From NCBI GenBank assembly GCA_023423045.1, contig JAFAGA010000010.1, forward strand, positions 58,177 through 122,176: a DNA stretch of 64,000 nt, given 5' to 3'. Source of the DNA: Bacillota bacterium (GTDB lineage: Bacteria; Bacillota; Clostridia; Lachnospirales; Lachnospiraceae). Shown one piece after another: positions 1-7,239 of the stretch (the first letter of the stretch is position 1; every line of letters starts with the position of its first letter). The position numbers and the translations under genes were made by a program. The notes under the pieces are model-generated. The model had not been told where the DNA came from and did not search any database. It saw only the letters and a program-made list of their open reading frames with translations.

Positions 1-935
1 TCGGTTATGATATTATGAATGAACCGGCCATTGGAAGCCTGTCCCAGGAGGTTCTCGGGGATATGATTATGGCACATGCAAGAAAGGTGCTGAAGATAGC
101 TGAGCCTAACCAGGAAGAACTGGCCGCATTGTGGATGGATCAGGAGGAACGGGTTGAAATCCTCAATAGCATGTCTGAGTGGACCGTTTTTAAAGGTATT
201 ATTGAGAATTCAGGAGCTGCGGCGAAGGCCTTTGACAGAGAGGTTCTCACACCTTTTTTTGAAAAAGCTGCAAGGGAGATAAGAAAAATAGATGCGAAAG
301 GATTTATTTTTACGGAGGCAAACTATTTCTCCAACATTGCAATCCAGTCGGAGATAGGCCGGGTTGACAATGCCCAGGTATTTTCTCCCCACGGATATGA
401 CCTTGTCGTTGACACCGATAAATACCATGCCTACAGCCAGCATCGGGTAGATTATATCTTTGATACTCACAGGAAGGTTCAGGAGAGGCTGGATATGCCG
501 GTACTGGTAGGAGAGTGGGGGGCATTTACGGACTTTGATATTACCTATGATCTGTCAATTGCGCTGATCAGAATATTTGAGAAATACCTGTGGAGCAATA
601 CCTTTTGGTGTTATTATTCCGGCATGGAGAAATGCAAATATATAAACGCACTGAAAAGAGCATATCCAATGAGTGCAAGCGGAGAGCTGGTGGAATACCG
701 CTATGATTTTGAAAGCGGTGAGTTCAATATGGTATGCGAAAATATCAGCACATCGGCGGCAACGATTATCTATTATCCCGAAGCAGAGGGGATATCATTG
801 AATGACATCAGGGTTGAAGGCGCGGAATGCAGTATAGAAATAGAAATAAAGAAATATAGTATGGGAAGCAGCGGAAGAGTGATCATTACACCCAGGAATG
901 CGGCAGAAAAGCTGACGGTCTGTATTAAAGGTTGA
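1..935 (+). CDS. GH5-family glycoside hydrolase, 5'-partial (endoglycoceramidase-like)
   Basis: C-terminal part of a glycoside hydrolase family 5 protein whose beginning lies before the window; the frame is open from position 3, so the ATG at 15 is internal. The segment Gly-Tyr-Asp-Ile-Met-Asn-Glu-Pro at the very start carries the GH5 acid/base motif (NEP, Glu codon 21-23), and VLVGEWGAF (about 167 residues on) carries the expected nucleophile Glu. Beyond the barrel there is a roughly 90-residue beta-rich tail that begins with a YPMSASGELVEYRYD stretch, resembling the small C-terminal domain of endoglycoceramidase-type GH5 enzymes. The family cleaves beta-glucosidic bonds with retention; the exact substrate is inferred only. 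No signal peptide can be judged because the N-terminus is missing. A terminator-like hairpin follows at about 1045-1105. Confidence 0.85.
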   Translation, partial: GYDIMNEPAIGSLSQEVLGDMIMAHARKVLKIAEPNQEELAALWMDQEERVEILNSMSEWTVFKGIIENSGAAAKAFDREVLTPFFEKAAREIRKIDAKGFIFTEANYFSNIAIQSEIGRVDNAQVFSPHGYDLVVDTDKYHAYSQHRVDYIFDTHRKVQERLDMPVLVGEWGAFTDFDITYDLSIALIRIFEKYLWSNTFWCYYSGMEKCKYINALKRAYPMSASGELVEYRYDFESGEFNMVCENISTSAATIIYYPEAEGISLNDIRVEGAECSIEIEIKKYSMGSSGRVIITPRNAAEKLTVCIKG

Positions 936-959
936 CTGCGTGGACTTACGGTGTACTTG

Positions 960-1019
960 GAGTTAATCTGAGTTAATTCGAGTTGATTTAGCTAATCTAA
1001 GTTGATCTGAGTTGATCTG
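960..1019. repeat. degenerate 10-bp tandem repeat
   Basis: Six imperfect copies of a 10-base unit close to GAGTTGATCT lie head to tail just after the GH5 stop codon (one copy is 9 bases, phase shift near 990-1000). Last two copies are identical. No coding frame crosses it. It lies between the stop codon and the terminator, so it would be in the 3' untranslated region. Confidence 0.7.
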
Positions 1020-1044
1020 AACTTGGCGGAGGTAACAGAATAAG

Positions 1045-1105
1045 AACCCCTGGGAAGCGATGGATAAGATACTGAAATAGAAGCCGATACTTCCCGGGGG
1101 TTTTG
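1045..1105. terminator. intrinsic terminator between convergent genes
   Basis: A 13-bp stem with one G-T type pair (left arm 1045-1057, right arm 1090-1102) is followed by TTTT on the plus strand and preceded by a short A-rich run, so it can serve the GH5 gene and possibly the convergent arsenate reductase-like gene. The loop is long, about 32 bases. Confidence 0.65.
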
Positions 1106-1157
1106 TAGATTCGGGTACAAATGTTATTAAGAATTGGGTTTTTGTCCATTGGACTTC

Positions 1158-1505
1158 TTATTTAATACCTTCCCATTGCGTTTGCTTGAATCCGACTAAG
1201 ACAAAATCGTCTCCCACCAGAAGCGGACGTTTTACCAGCATACCGTCGGAAGCGAGCAATTGAAGCTGTTCACTCTCGCTCATGGAAGGAAGCTTGTCCT
1301 TTAATTCAAGGGAGCGATAGACGAGTCCGCTGGTGTTGAAAAAGCTTTTGAGCGGCAGGCCGCTTTTTTCAAACCAGGCTTTTAATTCATCATAATTCGG
1401 ACGGTCCGTTTTTATATCACGGATATCATAAGGGATCATATTCTCATCCAGCCATTTTTGCGCCTTCTGGCAGGTTGAGCATTTTGGGTAACAGACAAAA
1501 AGCAT
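1158..1505 (-). CDS. ArsC/Spx-family thioredoxin-fold protein (arsenate reductase-like)
   Basis: 115-residue protein of the ArsC/Spx/YffB family. The N-terminus MLFVCYPKCSTCQKA holds the CxxC motif (Cys9, Cys12) of the thioredoxin-like fold, and the C-terminal half has the family signature KRPLLVGDD near residues 93-101. Family members are glutaredoxin-coupled arsenate reductases or thiol regulators; with no arsenic resistance gene nearby, the role is open. An upstream in-frame ATG exists, but GGAGG sits right between it and this one, at a normal 7-base distance, so translation starts at 1505. It stands alone between the convergent GH5 gene and a 670-base stretch with little coding evidence. 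Confidence 0.88.
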   Translation of the reverse strand: MLFVCYPKCSTCQKAQKWLDENMIPYDIRDIKTDRPNYDELKAWFEKSGLPLKSFFNTSGLVYRSLELKDKLPSMSESEQLQLLASDGMLVKRPLLVGDDFVLVGFKQTQWEGIK

Positions 1506-1598
1506 GATAGAAACCTCCATATACAAATGATTAAAGTTGATTTTAGCTTTTATTGTATCATAACTTTTTTAAATATGCGACTCTAAGATATCATCAAC

Positions 1599-1615
1599 AA
1601 CTCTGAAAGGTAAAC
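1599..1615 (+). repeat. 17-bp direct repeat, left copy
   Basis: AACTCTGAAAGGTAAAC occurs here and again, same orientation, at 3609-3625. The two copies bound a 2.0-kb segment with a secreted-protein gene and small ORFs, and the right copy sits at the point where the downstream DUF1538 gene loses its 5' half. The pattern suits an insertion, a deletion scar or an attachment site; no integrase or transposase is in the segment. Confidence 0.6.
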
Positions 1616-1761
1616 ATTTTTAATGGTGCTGATTTTATTCAAAGCGGCTAATTTGTTTATCTCTCAGCGTTTTAATGTACTTTTAGGTAAGTTATCCATA
1701 TCCTATGGGTAAACTCCTTTTTTCCCTTTTCTGTGGATTTCTTTTCTTTTGAAATTTACTC

Positions 1762-1914
1762 TCACCTAGAGTGTCCTTCCATCTTGCTACATAACTCCAC
1801 TTTCCTCCTTTCGATTTCCGGTTTGTGATCCACTTGAACCGTTTTTCCCTCCTTTTTCTCTAGTTTTACCAACTCTACTATGTCTACCAGCCACTTGTGG
1901 TAGCTGAGTTTCAT
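1762..1914 (-). CDS. possible 50-residue ORF, possibly a remnant
   Basis: Frame starting MKLSYHKWLVDIVELVKL and ending KMEGHSR, rich in Lys, Glu and Val, helical in appearance. A second frame (about 1787-1981) overlaps it and also reads MAEFHLLKEKEILDCKDG, so the two together may be one frameshifted gene. There is no convincing ribosome binding site before the ATG at 1914 and no family is recognised. The rest of 1506-2089 is AT-rich and shows nothing else that I can name. Confidence 0.25.
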   Translation of the reverse strand: MKLSYHKWLVDIVELVKLEKKEGKTVQVDHKPEIERRKVELCSKMEGHSR

Positions 1915-2089
1915 TTATCCGCTTCATTCCATCCTTACAGTCCAGGATTTCCTTTTCTTTCAGTAAATGAAACTCTGCCATTATGGGTGGTACGCCGCCA
2001 TTTTTAAATCGCTTAGATTATTAAGCAAGTTATAAATTAGATGTTATGGTATGATAACGATGAAATCTTTTAAGAAAGGGGTGTTTCCA

Positions 2090-2125
2090 ATGGACTATTT
2101 CGTAAACCGAACGATGGTATGGTAA
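2090..2125 (+). CDS. possible 11-residue leader ORF (MDYFVNRTMVW)
   Basis: An ATG preceded by AAGAAAGGGGTG at a normal distance opens an 11-codon frame that stops at 2123-2125, 52 bases before the start of the secreted protein gene. It could be a translated leader or a chance ORF. Nothing else supports it. Confidence 0.25.
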   Translation: MDYFVNRTMVW

Positions 2126-2177
2126 AAATTGTCCTACAATTTAACCCAGATTGTTAATACTTAAGAAAGGAGCAATC

Positions 2178-3248
2178 ATGATGAAAAAGTTTATAAGTGT
2201 TTTTCTTTCACTCGTATTAATTTGTTCTATGTCAGCAACCAGTTTTGCTGCAGAACGTCAACCAAACGTAATTTCAAAAACTGTAAAAAACGAAGGGTAT
2301 ACCTTTTTGATATCAGAGCGGACTGACGAATACAACCGTATCATTCGTTCATATGATAACAATAATACCTCGTTATGTACAGCAGGTGTGCCTGACCTCG
2401 ATAAAACAAAAGCTCTATTAGTTGCATTGGGTATGCAGGAGAAAACCGTTGATAATCTTAATAGCGAAGCGCTCCAAGCGTTTGCTGAAGGAAAGGAAAT
2501 CTTTATAGTCAATTCTTATGCAATGAGCGATGCGAACAACAACGTGACATACTTAAGCGAATCGATTGCTGTAGAGGCGGCTAAAAAGCTGAAAGCCCAG
2601 CAGGACAAAATTAAATTAAGTTATGCTTTGGAAGGCATTCCTATCGCTGCTTCTTCTGATTATTACTCCAAGTACTTCCAAAATTCGTATATAAGAGTAG
2701 ACTATGCTGTCACATATAAAGGCAATGGACAGTACTTCTACTCGGTTGATAGTAAATGGCTTACGATGCCTTTTTTCCGCGGCTGGGACTCACTCGGCGC
2801 TTGCGCTATGAATGGTACAGTAACCATTGGCTCACAATCAGGCTATTATTACTACGATATCACTTATATTAACGGCGGAATCCCTTCCTATGCTTCAGCG
2901 TTTGAATGGATTGATAGCAGTAGCGAATACGGAAACGCTGTAAATGGAAATTGGTATGGTTCAGCTGCTAAGTTCAACCTCCCTAATGACGTTATTTCCA
3001 GTTCTGGATCTATTATTAATAATAATTTCGGTGCTCATTTCCAATACTTTGGGCACGTAAGCTCGCCAGGCCAAACACAATGGTTTAATACCGTAGGTTC
3101 TCACACGCACTCAGTAGTTACGATCAACACCTCTCCCAATATTACAATTAGGACAGGTGCCAGCAACCTTGCAGCTTCTGTAGGGATAAGCCCTAACTGG
3201 ACATCTGATATTTACGGGGTCGAATTTGAAATTAAATACACCCCATAA
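2178..3248 (+). CDS. secreted protein of unknown function
   Basis: 356-residue protein beginning MMKKFISVFLSLVLICSM, a clear signal peptide with likely cleavage after SATSFAA near residue 25. The mature part has an N-terminal helical section (about 30-150, Lys/Ala/Asp rich) and a C-terminal section rich in Tyr, Ser, Asn and Gly (about 150-356) that looks beta-structured. No Cys pairs, no lipobox, no wall anchor. I recognise no family. The longer frame could start at a TTG at 2151, but AAGAAAGGAG lies just before 2178. It sits between 17-bp direct repeats with a small membrane protein gene converging on it 11 bases away. Confidence 0.75.
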   Translation: MMKKFISVFLSLVLICSMSATSFAAERQPNVISKTVKNEGYTFLISERTDEYNRIIRSYDNNNTSLCTAGVPDLDKTKALLVALGMQEKTVDNLNSEALQAFAEGKEIFIVNSYAMSDANNNVTYLSESIAVEAAKKLKAQQDKIKLSYALEGIPIAASSDYYSKYFQNSYIRVDYAVTYKGNGQYFYSVDSKWLTMPFFRGWDSLGACAMNGTVTIGSQSGYYYYDITYINGGIPSYASAFEWIDSSSEYGNAVNGNWYGSAAKFNLPNDVISSSGSIINNNFGAHFQYFGHVSSPGQTQWFNTVGSHTHSVVTINTSPNITIRTGASNLAASVGISPNWTSDIYGVEFEIKYTP

Positions 3249-3259
3249 AATATTCCTAC

Positions 3260-3409
3260 CTATTTTTTCTTTTTAAGCTGATACATAATAAACCCGCCCA
3301 TTGTTGCTACTGATAGGGCTGTTTCTAACCCTGGCGCTCTAAGGTCAAAAGCGGTACCTATAAACCACATGATCATCGTACAAATCATACTAATTACAAC
3401 AGTGCCCAT
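3260..3409 (-). CDS. small membrane protein, 49 residues
   Basis: Starts MGTVVISMICTMIMWFIG with two hydrophobic segments (about residues 4-19 and 27-44) and a basic KKKK end, typical of a two-pass micropeptide. AAAAGGAGCG lies 4 bases before the ATG at 3409, which settles this start over a longer frame opening at 3469. It converges on the secreted protein gene and lies in the same direct-repeat-bounded segment. The layout suggests it might accompany the secreted protein, but no function is recognised. The stretch 3410-3608 upstream holds nothing I can identify. Confidence 0.6.
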   Translation of the reverse strand: MGTVVISMICTMIMWFIGTAFDLRAPGLETALSVATMGGFIMYQLKKKK

Positions 3410-3608
3410 TTTTCGCTCCTTTTCGATTTGAATAATCTCTAAAAAGTTCCTTGCCTTTCTCCTAACCAACTTGCAATATTTGAGTTTCTAATAGTGGTAA
3501 TTTTATCAGGAAGTTTCTGCTCTTGTTCTGTAAGATACCTGTCAATTTTATCAACATATCTATGATACAACTAGGGATATACTTTGTCAACGTTGCCGCA
3601 ATGGCATC

Positions 3609-3625
3609 AACTCTGAAAGGTAAAC
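3609..3625 (+). repeat. 17-bp direct repeat, right copy
   Basis: Second copy of AACTCTGAAAGGTAAAC (first at 1599-1615). It ends where homology to DUF1538 begins; its TAA at 3621-3623 closes the reading frame upstream of the truncated gene. Confidence 0.6.
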
Positions 3626-4277
3626 TTCTTGGTTTAAGTGGATTCTGCTCTTCGTGGGATTTGTGCTGGGTGTTGCGATAACGCTGTCTGAGCCGGCGGT
3701 GACAGTGCTGGGAGAGCAGCTGGAGGAGATAACTAACGGTCATATTAAGAAAATAACGATTCGTGCAACTCTTGCCATCGGAATTGGCTTTGCAGCATTG
3801 ATTTCTATGGTGAAGATTTTGACACAACTAAATATTCTCTGGTTTTTAGTTCCGCTCTATGCGGTAGCGCTGATTATGATGAAATTCACATCCAATCTAT
3901 TTGTCGGATTGGCATTTGACTCAGGAGGAGTTACGGGAGGTGCGCTTACCTCGGCATTTTTAACCCCTCTCACTCTTGGGACGGCACAAGCGGTAGCCGT
4001 TTCAGCGGGTCCGGGTGCGCAATCAGTTTTAACCAACGGCTTCGGAATTATAGCCTTCATATCGGTCACGCCCTTAATTGCAGTGCAGGCCTTAGGCATG
4101 ATTTATGATATACGGCTTAGAAAATCACAAAAACTTATGGAAGAGACAGAGTTTGCGGAATTTGAGGAATTGGCTTCCATTACCGCACATGAGGAAGAAG
4201 TGGAAGGAAATAGTAACGTGAATATTGAAACCGGTGAGCAGAATTTATTCATGGAGGTTAAGGAAAGTGGCGAATGA
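3624..4277 (+). pseudogene. DUF1538 membrane protein, 5'-truncated
   Basis: Reads SWFKWILLFVGFVLGVA and then SEPAVTVLGEQL, the hallmark of the second half of DUF1538 integral membrane proteins, followed by GGVTGGALTSAFLTPLTLG. DUF1538 proteins are usually about 450-500 residues with two homologous halves; here only about 215 codons remain and the frame is closed upstream by TAA at 3621-3623. The only in-frame start near the edge is GTG 3654 without a ribosome binding site. Four to five membrane segments are left, then an acidic tail (EEVEGNSNVN). The break coincides with the right 17-bp repeat. It still overlaps the PII-like gene by 11 bases, the usual operon layout for this family. A transporter function linked to PII regulation is inferred in the literature from context only. 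Confidence 0.75.
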
Positions 4278-4584
4278 TGTCCCATGTGGTATAGAATTTT
4301 TAACGCTGATAACCGGAAGAAAGAATAAGGATGCGCTTTTGAAGGCGCTGTCGGAAGCAGGCGGACGGCTGATCGAGGTTGTTTATGGTAAAGGCACGGC
4401 TAAGGTAAGCTATCTCAAGGATGTCCTTGGACTTGTGCCGGAAGAGAACAGGATTGTGGTTACCTGTCTGCTGCCGAGTCATAAATCCGACGACGTGTTT
4501 GATATGCTGGTCAAGAAATTTCACTTTAATAAGCCATACACAGGTATTGCCTTTATCATACCTGTTGATAAGCTGTTTCATTAA
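4267..4584 (+). CDS. PII-like regulatory protein (first of pair)
   Basis: 105-residue protein starting at GTG 4267, with GGAGG 9 bases upstream and an 11-base overlap with the DUF1538 frame. It has the ferredoxin-like alpha/beta pattern of PII-type trimers: FLTLITGRKNKDALLKALSEAG at the start, a central loop GKGTAKVSYLKDVLGL in place of the T-loop, and a closing TGIAFIIPVDKL strand. DUF1538 genes are commonly followed by one or two such proteins, which are thought to sense a nucleotide or metabolite and act on the transporter. Tyr51 of classical GlnB is not present, so uridylylation control is not expected. The transporter gene here is truncated, so this protein may have lost its partner. Confidence 0.75.
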   Translation: MANDVPCGIEFLTLITGRKNKDALLKALSEAGGRLIEVVYGKGTAKVSYLKDVLGLVPEENRIVVTCLLPSHKSDDVFDMLVKKFHFNKPYTGIAFIIPVDKLFH

Positions 4585-4602
4585 TTTTTGGAGGGCCTTT
4601 GG

Positions 4603-4938
4603 ATGGAAAAAGCCAATAATATGAAAGCGCTCTATATCATTGTCAATGCCGGCTTTGCCGACGAGGTTATGGAGATTGCCCGCGGGGCAGGAGCGAAGGG
4701 AGCAACAATTATTAACGCCCGAGGAACCGGGGGCGTGCATAAATCGATTTTGGGTATTACAATTGATACCGAAAAAGAGATGATCTTGAGTGTGGTAGAT
4801 GGTGATACGGCGGAGAGGATTGTAGCTTCCATAAAAGAAAAGCACGGCTTTAAATCACCTGCTAACAGCATTTGCTTTACCATGCCTGTTGAAAAGATAA
4901 TCGGCATGAATGATTCTGCGCTGCAGACGGAAAAATAG
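4603..4938 (+). CDS. PII-like regulatory protein (second of pair)
   Basis: 111-residue protein beginning MEKANNMKALYIIVNAG. The ATG at 4603 has GGAGG about 8 bases upstream; the gap to the first PII-like gene is 18 bases, so both are co-transcribed. The order strand-helix-strand is PII-like: ALYIIVNAGFADEVMEIARG, then INARGTGGVHKSILGITID in the T-loop region with a Gly-rich ligand pocket, and SICFTMPVEKIIGM at the end. It is more GlnB-like than its neighbour. Role inferred: allosteric sensor for the DUF1538 transporter. Confidence 0.78.
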   Translation: MEKANNMKALYIIVNAGFADEVMEIARGAGAKGATIINARGTGGVHKSILGITIDTEKEMILSVVDGDTAERIVASIKEKHGFKSPANSICFTMPVEKIIGMNDSALQTEK

Positions 4939-5057
4939 CACATATCTTTTGCATGAAGCAGAAGTTGCGGCACAGGGCGGACTCCGACCCGGGGAAGTAC
5001 ACATAAAAGCTGCGAAACAGCGCGCGGCGCAGATGCTTGCGGATATCGCATTATAAT

Positions 5058-5115
5058 AGGGCTGACAGTAAAACTGGCGAATAGGCAGAGTTTTACTGAA
5101 GAGGCCCTTTTTCTT
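5058..5115. terminator. intrinsic terminator after PII-like genes, overlapping nth 3' end
   Basis: Stem CAGTAAAACT (5066-5075) with AGTTTTACTG (5089-5098), extended by AGGGC/GCCCT outer pairs and followed by TTTTTC on the plus strand. It overlaps the last codons of the convergent nth gene. Confidence 0.65.
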
Positions 5116-5749
5116 TTGTATCCAGACGGCCGGAAGAATCACACCACTCGTTCAAAAAGCATCGTTCACAATGACATTTTCTTGCGGTGCAGATGCTCCG
5201 ACCATGATAAATCAGCTGAAAATTAATCCGGTTCCAGTGCTCCTTGGGAAGCACCTCCATCAATTCAAATTCCACCTGTACCGGATTTTTCCCCATGGCC
5301 CATCCAAGGCGTTTGGCGATTCGAAAGACATGAGTATCCACTGTAATCCCCGGTATATTGTAGGCATCCGCTAAAAATAAGGTGGCGGTCTTTCTTCCTA
5401 CTCCGGCCAGCGTCAGCAATTCTTCAATGGTTACAGGAACCTTACCGTTATATTGCTCCATAAGTTGCTTGCAGCACTGCTTTATGCTCCTGGCCTTATT
5501 CTTATACAGTCCTACGGTTTTGATATAATCCTCGATCTCTTTCTCCGAGGCCTCTGTGATTTGCCAAATAGAAGAAAACCTTTTCCACAGGCCAGGGAGA
5601 ACCTTGTCTACCTGTTGGTCCGTGCTCTGCGCGCTCAGCATGATTGCCAGCAGAAGCTGCCAGTCCTGCTGATGCAGGAAATCCTCCTTGGTGGTACCAT
5701 ACTCTCTATCCAATGCGGATAAAATCTGCTTTAGTGCGTCTTTCTTCAT
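5093..5749 (-). CDS. nth: endonuclease III (DNA glycosylase/AP lyase)
   Basis: 218 residues. Removes oxidised pyrimidines and cuts abasic sites in base excision repair. Helix-hairpin-helix LLTLAGVGRKTATLFL carries the catalytic Lys at residue 120, and ITVDTHVFRIAKRLG carries the Asp at 138, the same numbers as in the E. coli enzyme. The C-terminal cluster loop has C-x6-C-x2-C-x5-C (CTARKCHCERCFLNEWC), the ligands of the 4Fe-4S cluster. The open frame extends to 5962, but the extension is a hydrophobic stretch without homology; AGAGGAAAG lies just before the ATG at 5749, which fits the family N-terminus MKKDALKQIL. Divergent from the purine nucleoside phosphorylase gene with a 204-base intergenic region. 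Confidence 0.96.
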   Translation of the reverse strand: MKKDALKQILSALDREYGTTKEDFLHQQDWQLLLAIMLSAQSTDQQVDKVLPGLWKRFSSIWQITEASEKEIEDYIKTVGLYKNKARSIKQCCKQLMEQYNGKVPVTIEELLTLAGVGRKTATLFLADAYNIPGITVDTHVFRIAKRLGWAMGKNPVQVEFELMEVLPKEHWNRINFQLIYHGRSICTARKCHCERCFLNEWCDSSGRLDTKEKGPLQ

Positions 5750-5953
5750 ATCTTTCCTCTCCGTTTTCTTTTGTTTCTTTATTATACATTTTACACAATT
5801 CAAAAACAAGTACACACTTTTGCATGGGTATGCAAGAATAGCCGAAGAGGCGGTAAAGGACGGTTGTTCGGCCCAATTGACATCATTTGCAGGAAAAGCT
5901 ATAATTACAATTATTAGAAGAAACATCAAAAATATAATTAATGGAGATACGAT

Positions 5954-6778
5954 ATGAAGCATATGTATGATTTAGTTATGGAGTCAGCAGCATATATCAG
6001 TTCCGAAACCGCTTTAAAGCCCAGAGTAGGGATGATCCTTGGCTCAGGGCTGGGAGCTTTAGTCGGAAATATAGAGAACAAGGAAGTGATTCCCTATGAG
6101 AAGATTCCCAATTTCCCGAAATCAACGGTGGAGGGACATGAAGGTTGTTTGATTCTGGGAACCTTGCAGGGGGTGGAAGTGCTTGCGATGCAGGGACGTT
6201 TCCATTTCTTTGAGGGATATTCTATGCGGGAGGTGGCCTATCCAGTCTATGTTATGAAGCAGCTGGGAATCGAGACATTGATCATAACCAATGCCTGCGG
6301 AGGAATCAATCCTTCCTTTGAGCCGGGGGATTTAATGATCATCAATGATTTTATCAATCTAATGCCGGGAAATCCTTTGATTGGTCTCAATGACGAACGC
6401 TTTGGACCACGTTTTCCTGATATGACGGAGCCGTATAAGCAGTATCTTATCGCGTTGGCCAAGGCGGTGGCAGAACGGCTTCAAATCCCTTACCGACAGG
6501 GAGTCTATGCCGGTTTTATGGGGCCTTATTATGAAACTGCCGCAGAGATCAGAATGATCGGAGGCTTTGGTGCGGATGCGGTGGGTATGTCAACGGTTCC
6601 AGAGACCATAACTGCGAATTATCTGGGAATGAATGTACTGGGAATCTCCTGCATCACCAATATGGCCACCGGCATCCAGAAGGTAAGGCATTCCCATGAA
6701 AGAGTGGTAGAAACAGCCAATAAAGCCGCTCAGCTATTCTGTGTGTGGCTGGAGGGAATCATAAAAGAACTGGCATAA
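5954..6778 (+). CDS. punA: purine-nucleoside phosphorylase, inosine/guanosine type
   Basis: 274-residue trimeric-type purine nucleoside phosphorylase (PNP family 2, about 270-290 residues). It splits purine nucleosides with phosphate for purine salvage. Visible landmarks: GMILGSGLGAL phosphate loop near residue 30, GRFHFFEGYSMREV with the phosphate-contacting His, TNACGGINPSF, MGPYYETAAEIRMIGGFGADAVGMSTVPE containing the base-contacting Glu, and SCITNMATGI with the conserved Asn. GGAGATAC lies before the ATG. Single-gene transcript, ended by a strong terminator at 6811-6853. Confidence 0.95.
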   Translation: MKHMYDLVMESAAYISSETALKPRVGMILGSGLGALVGNIENKEVIPYEKIPNFPKSTVEGHEGCLILGTLQGVEVLAMQGRFHFFEGYSMREVAYPVYVMKQLGIETLIITNACGGINPSFEPGDLMIINDFINLMPGNPLIGLNDERFGPRFPDMTEPYKQYLIALAKAVAERLQIPYRQGVYAGFMGPYYETAAEIRMIGGFGADAVGMSTVPETITANYLGMNVLGISCITNMATGIQKVRHSHERVVETANKAAQLFCVWLEGIIKELA

Positions 6779-6810
6779 AAAGAAATAAGAAAGTATCAGG
6801 CCGTATCAAG

Positions 6811-6853
6811 AAGCTGCAGTGAAAGGGAGAGATCCTTTCCTGCAGCTTTTATT
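6811..6853 (+). terminator. intrinsic terminator of the PNP gene
   Basis: AAGCTGCAG pairs with CTGCAGCTT (stem extended by GAAAGG/CCTTTC), then TTTTATTATTAT. Confidence 0.85.
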
Positions 6854-6854
6854 A

Positions 6855-6986
6855 TTATCTTAGAATTTTAGTATACCAGTGGTAAGAGGCAATGTAGTTT
6901 TTGCTATAACGTTTATGATGAATGACAGATGCCGCAGCAAAGAAGATACCGAGTGCCAGTACAAATAGTATAAGTTTCATTATCAT
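6855..6986 (-). CDS. small membrane protein, 43 residues
   Basis: Micropeptide starting MIMKLILFVLALGIFFAA, i.e. one N-terminal membrane helix (about residues 3-22), followed by a His/Tyr/Lys-rich tail IHHKRYSKNYIASYHWYTKI. AGGAGG at 6995-7000 lies 8 bases before the ATG, an excellent ribosome binding site, which is the main evidence that it is translated. No family recognised. It lies alone between the PNP terminator and the EAL gene, on the opposite strand to both. Confidence 0.6.
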   Translation of the reverse strand: MIMKLILFVLALGIFFAAASVIHHKRYSKNYIASYHWYTKILR

Positions 6987-7239
6987 AATAATAACCTCCT
7001 TTATTAAAGGTATTGCTCCATAATCTGATTGTAGACCATCCGTTATCTTGCAACTATCATATTTAGGTTAATATCATGTGAAGTCTTTGTAAAAAAACAT
7101 ATAGCAGAACGAGTTGATGACTTTAACATGGCCAAAAGGCGCGGCTTACATAAATTTAACCTGTTATTTACCGTTTCATGCAGGATGCATCACCTGATAA
7201 TTGGTAGTATAAAATAAAAAACCGATAAGAGGATTACGA

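Noticed and set aside
5750..5962. N-terminal hydrophobic extension of endonuclease III
   Set aside because: The family begins at MKKDALKQIL, where a ribosome binding site is seen; the extension is the intergenic promoter region read through.
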